A stretch of DNA of 64,000 nucleotides from NCBI GenBank assembly GCA_951217055.1, contig OX578276.1, forward strand, positions 114,560,313-114,624,312, given 5' to 3'. The DNA comes from Gerris lacustris (lineage: Eukaryota; Arthropoda; Insecta; Hemiptera; Gerridae). Below are positions 33,067 to 41,449 of this stretch, in pieces. The notes beneath the pieces were generated by a model, which was given only the letters and a program-made list of their open reading frames with translations, ran no database searches and was not told where the DNA came from. The position numbers and the translations under genes were made by a program. Numbering within the stretch: the first letter of the stretch is position 1; each line of letters begins with the position of its first letter.

Positions 33067-36000
33067 ATGATTGAGGTAAAACACATTAATTTACAGCACA
33101 GTCAAGACGCTGTAGGAGAACTACAGAGAGCCTTGACTGGAATAGGGTCATTAATAGTGTTAATTCAGGAACCTTATGTTTATAGAGGTGAGGTGAGAGG
33201 GATGAGGAGGTCTGGTCAGAGGCTCGTGGTAGGAGGAAACGAAGGACCAGACGAGGCGAATCCCAGGACTTGTATAGTGGCATCGGAGGACCTGAAGGTA
33301 ACACCCATACCCCAATTAGGGACCCGAGACGCCACAGCAATTATCCTGGAGTATAAGGTTAAAGGTTTAGTTAATAAGGTGATCATGGCAAGTCTATACT
33401 TGCCATACGACAGGCAAGACCTTCCCCCAACAAGGGAACTGACCAATATTGTCAGATTCTCAGAGGAGAAGGCCATTCCAGTAATAATTGGTTGCGACGC
33501 TAACGCGCATCACCATGCCTGGGGCAGCACTGACTGCAACAGCAGAGGTGATGCGCTGTTGGAATTCTTAGCATCCACAGATTTAGAGGTAATGAATAGG
33601 GGAACGGAACCAACTTTTATAAACAGAATCCGTTCACAGGTAATAGATGTCACAATGGCATCTAAGAGGATATCTGGAAAAATTGAGGGCTGGCACGTAA
33701 CATCAGATATTCTGCTGTCTGATCATCGCATGGTCAGCTTCTGTATCCAGATAGATGAAGTAGAGGTAACACCGCAGAGGCACCCAAGGAGGATGGACTG
33801 GGAAACCTTTGACAGGGAACTCGGAAACCTCCAAGGAGTGACCAAAGAGGCATTAACTGACCCCGAAGCTCTGGAAAGGAAGGCAGCGGAACTGAGCTTG
33901 TATATAAGGGAAGCCTACCAAGAAGCTTGTCCCCCCAAAACTAGTGTCCAAAAGGTAGCCACTTGGTGGAACAAAGGACTAGATAAGCTCCGTAGTAAAG
34001 CGAGAAAAGCCTTTAACAAGGCCTTCAAGAATAAAGAACCAGGAGAGGAGCTATGGGACAGCTTCAGGGGGGCTAGGAGGGAATTCAAAAAAGAAATAAG
34101 GAATCGCAAGAGAGCTGGCTGGAGAGACTTCTGTAAGGGAATTGAGTCCCTACCAGAGGCAACCAGACTGGCAAGAATCTTAAGTGGTGAGGGTAATGGT
34201 AGAACTTTAGGCTCCATTAAAAGGCTAGACGGTACCTGGACTCTCAGTGTAGAAGAAACACTAGAGTACCTCCTACTCACCCACTTCCCAGGAGAAGGAA
34301 ACGAGGTCGGTGACTCACTAGGAGAGGCTCCAGGCGTAGAGACGAACTGGGACCTGGCGACCCGCCTAGTAACCAGAGAGTCCATAAAATGGGCCGTCGA
34401 CAAATTTCACCCATTTAAGGCACCTGGACAAGACGAAATATTCCCAGCACTAATACAAAGGGGTATGGATCGTCTATTATCCAGTATAGAGGCAACTTTC
34501 AGGGGCAGTATAGCTATGGGCGTGGTACCGGAAGTGTGGAAAGCAGCTAGGGTAGTTTTTATCCCTAAACCAGGCAAGAAGGACTATACACAGGCTAAAT
34601 CCTTCCGACCTATAAGCCTTACATCCTTCATGCTAAAGACCCTTGAAAGGATAGTAGATAAATACATAATAGAGGAAATTCTACCCAGAAAGCCGCTGCA
34701 TGCCAATCAGCATGCATACTCAAAGGGGAAATCGACTGAAACAGCTCTCCACGCGGCCACTTCTAGGATAGAAAAGGCAATGCACAAAGGAGACTACACT
34801 TTAGCCCTCTTCTTTGATGTAGAAGGAGCCTTCGATAAGGCAAAATCTAGTAATATAAAGGAGGAACTGACGCAGAGGAATACTCCCCAGGTCATCATCA
34901 ATTGGATAATATCCTCCCTAAAAGGGAGGAAAGTGAGTTCATCAATGACCGGCACTAAAGCATCTAGAGTGGTGTCAGGAGGGTGCCCCCAGGGCAGCTG
35001 CCTCTCGCCACATCTGTGGTGCCTGGTGATGGATGGACTTATGAGGAAAATGACCGAGGAGGATATCTATTTGCAGGCATATGCAGATGATGGACTAGTC
35101 CTGATTAGAGGCAAGTTCCTAAGTACCTGCTGTGAAAGGATGCAACGAGCTTGTAGGATAATTGAAGGATGGTGTAGAGAGGTAGGACTCTCAGTCAACC
35201 CATCAAAGACTGAGATGATAATCTTCACTAGGAAAAGGAAACTTGTGGATTTCAAAGCTCCCAAATTGCTGGGGCATGAGCTTACTTTGGCCAACGAGGT
35301 AAAATACCTAGGTATTACCTTAGACCAAAAACTAACTTGGAAATCACACTTGGACAAGGTAGTAGAAAAGGCTACGATAACCTTCTGGCAACTTAGACGA
35401 GCAGTAGGGAAGACATGGGGACTGTCCCCGAAAATCCTCAAGTGGCTGTACACCGCAGTTATTAGACCTAGGATTCATTACGGATCCCTAGTGTGGTGGC
35501 CTAGGACTGAGGTTGCCAGCTCGACTAAGGGGCTTAGCAAGGTCCAGAGGTTAGCCTGCCGTAGTATAACAGGGGCCATGAGGACTACACCTACGGCAGC
35601 CTTGGAAGCCTTAGTAGGAGTCCCCCCTCTCCAGCTATGGATCAGAGGAGAAGCCATCGCCTCGTATGTCAGACTAAGAGACAACGGACAATGGCTAGGT
35701 GAAAGGTCCGTTATAGGACACTTGGACATAGGAAGGTTCGCTGAACTTAAGGTCCCACTTACGGGGATCAGAACTAAAGGAGTGGACCATCAGCTTAAGC
35801 TGAAAAGGAAATATGAGGTAGAAATCCCACTCAGAGCCGATTGGGAATCAGGAGATATTAAATTTGATACAGAGACTCTGGTGGCATACACGGACGGCTC
35901 AAAGAATGAGAATGGTATGTCAGGTGCGGGACTTTACTTAGAAAGGTCCGGCACCCAAGAGAGTTTCCCACTAGGAATATTTACCACAGTCTTCCAGGCC

Positions 36001-36741
36001 GAAGTCTACGCCATCCTAGAGGTGGCAAGAAGGCAAGAGGTGGTAGAGGCGAGAACTAAAAAAGTAGTAGTATGCTCGGATAGTCAAGCAGCACTTAAGG
36101 CACTCTGCGCTCCCAGTGCAGACTCAGCACTGGTCAAAGAATGCCAAGAGGCCTTAGAGACGCTTGCAGAGTTAAAGAAGGTTACTCTGCTTTGGGTTCC
36201 TGGACACACAGGAGTACCGGGAAATGAAAAAGCAGATGAAATAGCAAAAAGGGGTGCCTCCATGCCATTCTGCGGACCAGAGCCCGCTATTGACTGGTCC
36301 AGAGGTCAAACCAAATCGGCCATCAAAATGTGGATCTGGGAGGAAGCAGGGAAGGTGTGGACAAGAACTGAAGGATGCAGGCAAACTAAGATGATGCTGC
36401 CTAAGCTAGATAAAGGGAAAACCAGATGGCTCATGGGACTGAGTAGACCCAACCTAAGAAAAATGGTGGGGGTCTTAACAGGTCATTGTCAACTAAATAG
36501 ACATCTGGCACTATTAAAGATTGAAGAGGACCCCACATGCCCAGTATGTGGTGAAGGAGAGGAAACAGCCTACCACCTGGTGGGAGCTTGCGAAGGACAT
36601 GGGAGACTACGCTTTCACACCTTAGGATCAGGGATTATCAGAGAGGAGGAACTTGTCACACTTAAGTGGCAGGATATCCTCTCCTTTATTACCCAAACTA
36701 GGAGACTTGAGGGTAAGACTGAGGTGGTTCGATGGGCGTGA
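33067..36741 (+). CDS. ORF2: endonuclease, reverse transcriptase, RNase H
   Basis: Intact 1,224-codon polyprotein. EEP endonuclease (1-225) keeps N8, E35 (LIQEPY), D144 and N146 (GCDANAHHHAWGS), D194 (VIDVTMAS) and D219-H220 (SDHRMVSF). The reverse transcriptase (about 440-780) has FRPISLTSFMLKTLERI, FDVEGAFDKA, GGCPQGSCLSPHLW and the YADD catalytic box at 672-675. RNase H (938-1065) has D943 (AYTDGSK), the E of FQAEVYA, D of CSDSQAALKAL and the D of GNEKADEIAK. A C-terminal knuckle C1158-x2-C1161-x8-H1170-x4-C1175 ends the protein. All key residues needed for target-primed reverse transcription are seen, so this copy could be active if ORF1 is expressed. The upstream TAG-AGG-ATG junction suggests reinitiation or readthrough. 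Confidence 0.95.
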   Translation: MIEVKHINLQHSQDAVGELQRALTGIGSLIVLIQEPYVYRGEVRGMRRSGQRLVVGGNEGPDEANPRTCIVASEDLKVTPIPQLGTRDATAIILEYKVKGLVNKVIMASLYLPYDRQDLPPTRELTNIVRFSEEKAIPVIIGCDANAHHHAWGSTDCNSRGDALLEFLASTDLEVMNRGTEPTFINRIRSQVIDVTMASKRISGKIEGWHVTSDILLSDHRMVSFCIQIDEVEVTPQRHPRRMDWETFDRELGNLQGVTKEALTDPEALERKAAELSLYIREAYQEACPPKTSVQKVATWWNKGLDKLRSKARKAFNKAFKNKEPGEELWDSFRGARREFKKEIRNRKRAGWRDFCKGIESLPEATRLARILSGEGNGRTLGSIKRLDGTWTLSVEETLEYLLLTHFPGEGNEVGDSLGEAPGVETNWDLATRLVTRESIKWAVDKFHPFKAPGQDEIFPALIQRGMDRLLSSIEATFRGSIAMGVVPEVWKAARVVFIPKPGKKDYTQAKSFRPISLTSFMLKTLERIVDKYIIEEILPRKPLHANQHAYSKGKSTETALHAATSRIEKAMHKGDYTLALFFDVEGAFDKAKSSNIKEELTQRNTPQVIINWIISSLKGRKVSSSMTGTKASRVVSGGCPQGSCLSPHLWCLVMDGLMRKMTEEDIYLQAYADDGLVLIRGKFLSTCCERMQRACRIIEGWCREVGLSVNPSKTEMIIFTRKRKLVDFKAPKLLGHELTLANEVKYLGITLDQKLTWKSHLDKVVEKATITFWQLRRAVGKTWGLSPKILKWLYTAVIRPRIHYGSLVWWPRTEVASSTKGLSKVQRLACRSITGAMRTTPTAALEALVGVPPLQLWIRGEAIASYVRLRDNGQWLGERSVIGHLDIGRFAELKVPLTGIRTKGVDHQLKLKRKYEVEIPLRADWESGDIKFDTETLVAYTDGSKNENGMSGAGLYLERSGTQESFPLGIFTTVFQAEVYAILEVARRQEVVEARTKKVVVCSDSQAALKALCAPSADSALVKECQEALETLAELKKVTLLWVPGHTGVPGNEKADEIAKRGASMPFCGPEPAIDWSRGQTKSAIKMWIWEEAGKVWTRTEGCRQTKMMLPKLDKGKTRWLMGLSRPNLRKMVGVLTGHCQLNRHLALLKIEEDPTCPVCGEGEETAYHLVGACEGHGRLRFHTLGSGIIREEELVTLKWQDILSFITQTRRLEGKTEVVRWA

Positions 36742-36808
36742 AAAACCAGGGGTTGGCAAAAAGGACCCGAGTGCGGTCTAGTTGCCAGGCTTGGCCTCCC
36801 CGCCCCCT

Positions 36809-36826
36809 TACTACTACTACTACTAC
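36809..36826 (+). repeat. (TAC)6 3' tail of the non-LTR element
   Basis: Six perfect TAC units directly before the target duplication. Short tandem tails in place of poly(A) are usual for I- and LOA-like elements. Confidence 0.9.
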
Positions 36827-36837
36827 TTCCTAACACA

Positions 36838-37205
36838 AGTAATGACAACATTTACAAACTAGCAATGGATCCTTTCAGTGTCAACATAGCTTCCCTGCCC
36901 GAAACACTTCAAGAACAAGCTTTAGAAATAAAATGAAGATTCTGCTGCCGATTTTGATAAAATGGACAAATCATCGTTTTGGGTTAAGTATTACAATGTG
37001 TACCCCAGTATATCACAGCAAGCACTTCGATTGTATTTACCTTTTTCAAGCACTTATTTGTCCAAAAAAAATTGTTAAGCACTTGTTGCAATACAAACAA
37101 AGTATCGTGGCAAACTTGATGTTGCTGTGCTTGATTTTCTAATACTCATCCAAGAATAGGGAATCTTGTAAAAAAAATACAAGCTCATCCATCTCATAAG
37201 ATCCC
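36838..37205 (+). pseudogene. hAT transposase C-terminal dimerisation domain relic
   Basis: Reading with frameshifts gives DPFSVNIASLPETLQEQALE, then EDSAADFDKMDKSSFWVKYY, NVYPSISQQALRLYLPFSST, ALVAIQTKYRGKLDVAVLDF and KKIQAHPSH. This is the hATC block of ZBED5/FAM200-like transposases (LP...LQEQ, FW, LPFxxTYL, the near-universal QxQ/HPSH end). At least two frameshifts and a stop (TAG after LIQE) disable it. It continues directly from the right copy of the non-LTR target duplication, so that insertion hit the hAT element. Confidence 0.75.
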
Positions 37206-37214
37206 ATAAGATCA

Positions 37215-38856
37215 TCTGTGGATTATTCTCAAATAAACTGCCACTTTGCTGTCCGGAGGTTACCTTAAGCTCTACAGAATAGAGTTTTTTTCCTATCTCA
37301 ACCTACCAAGGATCACTAAATTCGTTTCGAAGCAGTGTACATTTTGAGCTATCAAATGTTAAAAAATGATTAAATATAAAAAAAAAAATAAAAATTATTT
37401 TTCTTGGAAAAATTAACAAAAGTGGCTGTCCGGAGGCCATTACGAAAATTTGCAGTTACGATTTTTGTTAAAAAATATGAACTTAAAAAATTAGGGCAGG
37501 GACCTAACTTTCATATTACTTATGTAGATGACGTAATAAGGTGCAAATATTTTTTTACACACATCGATTTTTTAGAAATGGAGATAAAGTGTGTGTACGA
37601 AACTTTCCAGAATATAAGTCACGGGAGTGACAATTTGGACGGGAGTTGACGTGAGAAAGGGTCTTTTGTAGTTAGCGGGGTGGGGAGAAAGGGAACAGCT
37701 CTCATATACATGTAAGAAGCCATCAGCATCCTCCGAGCCCGGTGACGGAAGTAGTTCTTTTTTTATGGTCGGCTATTCCTCGTCACTATGGTGCGTATTT
37801 TAATTGTAGGTCACACGAGTGACGTGTAATTTAACACATAAAAAAAAATAAAATGACATTTTCGAACTCAGTTTCATATAGCTTTTGCATGCGGCTAGTA
37901 AACATACAGTTGTCTGTCTTTTTCTAGGTTCACTTACGTTCTCAATATTTTATTTTTTCTATTGAAATGTCTCACGAGTGACGATTTGCATTGAGCCTGT
38001 TAACTAGTGACTATCCCTAGTAAAAAATACCAAATATTGAGTAAAAACACCGCAGTCTATGCTTGTGGGTAGTTCCAACCTATCATTAAAAAACTTATGA
38101 TTTAATTATCTAATGATTTTATGGTTTTTTAATATGTCTTAACACTTAACGTTGAATATGTATAAAATTTTATAAATTGTAGATAAAATATATACTAAAT
38201 AAAGCTAATATTTGTTCAAACTAGTTCTATTACTATTATTTTCCCTACTTCTTTTTTCTCATATTAAAAAAATATCTCGTATAAAAAATAAAATAATAAT
38301 AATAATACTAATAATACAAAATAATAACGTAAATCGCGTGATCAAAAGTCTGAGAAATAGTTTTTTCGTTAAGATTTTTAATTAAACATGAATTTGAGCC
38401 CTGAAAAGCATTTACTTCAACATCAGAGGTGAAAGAGATTGGGCATTGGATGCTGAGAAAAATGGGCTTAATGTTGTTAGTTAAATTATTTTTAACAATA
38501 CCTTTCTTAAGACTGCCCACAAAAAGTCAATTTCATTAATTATTTTGATGCTTTAGGGCTTAGGGTACTCTGCATAAAAACAACTAGACTTACATAGTAT
38601 TGACCTAAAAAAATAAAAAATAAATCAATAATAATAATAAAACCAGCCCGTCACTCGCGTGACACCAAACCTGGGATTTGGAAAATTCGTAGAAAATAGG
38701 AAAAGTGCCGAACTCACAAACCATATCACTTGTGCACTCTTATATACACACACAACATTTATATGGGGTCCAAAGCTAGTTTTCATGAACTTGAATTTTT
38801 GGTTTGGTTCATTTTCCAGGTTTTGAATGTGATAGTTTATTTGAGAATGACCCCTG
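37215..38856. mobile_element. TIR element inserted in the hAT copy, unclassified
   Basis: The left end CTGTGGATTATTCTCAAATA and the inverse of the right end CAGGGGTCATTCTCAAATAA share ATTCTCAAATAAACT and a further CAC, so these are terminal inverted repeats of about 29 bp. ATAAGAT occurs near both outer ends but at different offsets, so no clean target duplication is claimed. Inside are four copies of a TCAC..GTGAC motif (about 37620, 37811, 37970, 38651). I see no transposase ORF. Confidence 0.5.
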
Positions 38857-39000
38857 TAATAAGATTAACTTGTAATGTTATAAAAAATATAGTAATATAG
38901 AAATAAATGATGATTATTCATTTAATGTAATAATGGTAATAATGGTTAATTTAATACTTTTTTGTGTGGGTTCGGTCTTTTAGGGTAGATAATAATTGTT

Positions 39001-39975
39001 AATGATCTTTTAACCATAATAATAAGTAAACTATTACATAAACCAAAATTTATAGGCAAATATGTTGATGATCTAATTATTATCACTAAAAAAGATTATA
39101 TTAACGAAACATTAGCTATTTTCAACAAACAAAATAAAAATATTATTTTTACCATTGAAAGAGAACATCACAGCAAATTAAATTATTTGGATATCACATT
39201 AATTAAGGAAAAAAATGGACAAATATCAACCATATGGTACGAAAAAGACTTAAAAAAGGAATTATTCTTAAACTATTATTCTGCCCACCCAATATACCAA
39301 AAAAGAAATACCATCCTCAACTTAATTAAAAAAGCTCTTGCTGTTACAGACAAAAAATTAATACCAACACTTAAAAATAAAATATTTGAAAAATTGGAAA
39401 AAAATAATTACCCCAAAAAAATAATAAATAAATATTGGCACATAGCTAAAGTAAACTCCACCAAAATAGACAGATTAGAGAATATCAAATATTACAAATC
39501 TCTTACTTACATAAAAGGACTAACTGAAAATATTCAAAAAACCTTTAAAACTTTCGATTGTAATGACATCAAATTTGGTTTAAAACCTGTTAATAAATTA
39601 AAACATAAATATCATAGCAAACTGAAAGATAAAACAGATAAATTAAAAAAAACAGACGTAATATATAAAATTAAATGCAAGGATTGTGATAATGTCTATA
39701 TTGGTGAAACTAAACAAAATTTAGAAAATAGACTTAAACAACACTGTTATGATATACAATCAAAAAACGGTAAAACAGCCATTGCTATCCACTGTACAAA
39801 AGAAAACCACCAGATAGACAAAGATAGTATTGAAATTCTAGACTCAGAAAGAAATACTACCAAACGAAAATATCTTGAGGCCGCTTATATATCTATATCT
39901 GATAATTCCGTTAATTTTAAAACAGACTCAAAAGAAATAAACAAATTCTATTCCGCAATCCTAATAAATAAATAA
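39001..39975 (+). pseudogene. Penelope-like RT end plus GIY-YIG endonuclease
   Basis: The frame is open from 39001 and begins in the RT palm: YVDDLIIITKKDY (catalytic YVDD at 39061-39072), then SKLNYLDITLIKEKNG. The first in-frame ATG is 39187 but is not a natural start. A lysine-rich linker follows, then the endonuclease: VIYKIKCKDCDNVYIGETKQ with the CX2C pair and GIY-YIG-type VYI-G core, the arginine of NRLKQH and the catalytic glutamate of KYLEAAY. It ends in a TAA at 39973-39975. The C-terminal half is undamaged, but the missing fingers and palm make the copy dead. The role is target-site cutting for retrotransposition. Confidence 0.85.
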
Positions 39976-40572
39976 TAAATATATATATAAAAAAAAAAAA
40001 AATAAATAAATAAATAAAAATAAAATAAAATAAAAGATCCTAGATATTTAAAAATAAATAACCAACATTTTCAATTCAAATCTTCCGCCAAATTAAATAT
40101 AAAAAACTTAATAAATTCCAACCATAATATTTCATATTAACCAAAACTAGTTTTTAATAAATAAAGGAAGATATAATAATAAATATAATTTTTAAATTTA
40201 AATAAATTTCTTAACTAAAAGTGAATTAATATAAATCAAGTAGAAAAGGTTACACCCAGGTTACCACAAATTACCATGTCGTTAATTTATTTTTATTTCT
40301 GTTAATTTTATTGTTATATTATTGTATAAGATACATTTTTATGTGATATATCGTTTGACAAATAGTGACGAACCTAAATAGGTGATATTAATCCAGTTTT
40401 TTAAATTATGTTAATAATTTTACAGTTTCAATCCAAGGTAAGATTTCTTATATTTGTTTTGTTTTTATTATAAAAACCTCAATTATAAATGCTAATGTAG
40501 ATTGTTTTTAACTTATTAATTATATATGTTATTAAAGATAAATATTACAGATTTATTTCGATGTTTTTAGGC

Positions 40573-40598
40573 CTGAAGATGACCGTTAATGGTCGAAA
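40573..40598 (+). ncRNA. Hammerhead-ribozyme-like core in the Penelope 3' region
   Basis: CTGAAGA, then T, a 4-bp stem GACC/GGTC with loop GTTAAT, then GAAA. This matches the CUGANGA...stem II...GAAA core of hammerheads reported in Penelope-like elements. GGC before and GCC after could form a third helix. The extra T and very short helices argue that it may be degenerate. A fold and cleavage test would decide. Confidence 0.35.
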
Positions 40599-40874
40599 TA
40601 TAGCCGTTTTTGAAATGTAAATGTTCAATTATTATCTACCCTAAAAGACCGAACCCACACAAAAAAGTATTAAAATAAATTAGGGACAGAGGAAGAAGAC
40701 AAACTACAAGTTAATTTAATAATGGGTAATTAATAATGGGTAATGTAATAATGGGTTATTTTATTTTTTTCATTATCTCATAAAATTGTGTAAGGGGGGG
40801 GGGATATTTATTCTTGACTGTGGAGGGGGGGGGGGGGGCTTTGTAAAAAAACATTGGGAACCCCTGGTTTAAAA

Positions 40875-41370
40875 TATACATACACATAAAAATTTGTTAT
40901 AATTTTTCTATTTAAAGTTATCAATTAATTTAGGGTGTATAAATTTGTTTCAGATTCCTTTCCATTACCACTTCTTTGATTTATCATATATTTATGAGCA
41001 ATAAATTAATCATTGTAAGCCTGTTTTCAAAATATGACTCTATACTTAATTTGGATATCTTTTACAACAAACCATTAAATGTTGTTAATTGTTGAAATGT
41101 TTATTTTTTTAATTTAAAAAAATGTTCTTCAGAACAATCACAATGCTTCCGTTTCCTTCGTTAAGCTTTTTTAGAAATTTATAATAGAAATATTTAATCC
41201 AAATATTCTATATTAGGTCCTATGAAGTTTATAAATATTATGCAAATAAGGGAAAAGGTGATGCTCTTGGAGGCTGGGACTCTGATCTGATGCAATGTAA
41301 TCAAGAAATTAAAGAATAAGGGCAAAGACCACAAGAAGTTCGCCTTCCATCCCCCTCTGTACCTTCAAAA
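40875..41370. other. Upstream region of cuticle-like gene 1
   Basis: AT-rich. A GCTTCC-family scrap (ATGCTTCCGTTTCCTTCG) lies at 41142-41160. From about 41255 (GATGCTCTTGGAGGCTGGGA) the sequence is similar to the region before gene 2 at about 51755-51840. Confidence 0.5.
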
Positions 41371-41425
41371 AATAGCCATAAATAACACCATCTGATATTT
41401 CATGAGCACATAGTGTTCGAAAACA
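41371..41425 (+). promoter_or_regulatory. Core promoter of cuticle-like gene 1
   Basis: TATA-like CATAAATAACACC at 41377-41389, followed about 30 bp on by TTTCATGAGCACATAGTGTTC (start site likely near ATAGTG). The same layout is seen at gene 2. Confidence 0.55.
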
Positions 41426-41449
41426 CCGATTCACAACCATCTAACAAAC

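Larger units (their letters stand above)
30678..36826 (+). mobile_element. Full-length non-LTR retrotransposon with RNase H
   Basis: The element is 6,149 bp. It is flanked by an exact 11-bp target duplication TTCCTAACACA (30667-30677, 36827-36837), inside hAT DNA. It has a 734-nt GC-rich 5' UTR starting GGGGGTTAATGGGGG, two ORF regions, a short 3' UTR (36742-36808) and a (TAC)6 tail at 36809-36826. Base composition is much richer in GC than its surroundings. Structure with EEP endonuclease, RT, RNase H and CCHC places it in the I/LOA/R1-like part of the non-LTR tree; the exact clade needs a tree. The intact ORF2 and perfect target duplication show a young insertion. Confidence 0.9.
38957..40709 (+). 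mobile_element. 5'-truncated Penelope-like element
   Basis: Flanked by a 12-bp duplication GTTAATTTAATA (38945-38956, 40710-40721). A 46-bp perfect inverted repeat lies at the ends (38952-38997 and 40627-40672, reading TTGTGTGGGTTCGGTC). On the right, 37 bp extend beyond the repeat, as Penelope copies often do on one side. The ORF holds the end of the RT and a GIY-YIG domain. Most of the RT is missing. Confidence 0.8.
30490..40866 (+). mobile_element. hAT element, broken up by three later insertions
   Basis: The left end CATTGGTTCCCAAAGTGGGG and the right end TTGGGAACCCCTG (inverse CAGGGGTTCCCAA) are typical hAT termini. The 8-bp sequence GTTTAAAA flanks both ends exactly (30482-30489 and 40867-40874). 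Removing the insertions at 30678-36826, 37215-38856 and 38957-40709 leaves only about 0.8 kb of hAT DNA, including a C-terminal transposase piece. So the element was already an internally deleted copy, or lost its middle later. Long G runs lie beside the right terminus (40795-40804, 40825-40838). The transposase type resembles the ZBED5/FAM200-like group of hAT proteins. Confidence 0.82.

Noticed and set aside
37404..37649. 81-codon frame inside the TIR element as its transposase
   Set aside because: No recognisable motif and too short; I see no DDE or zinc-finger pattern.
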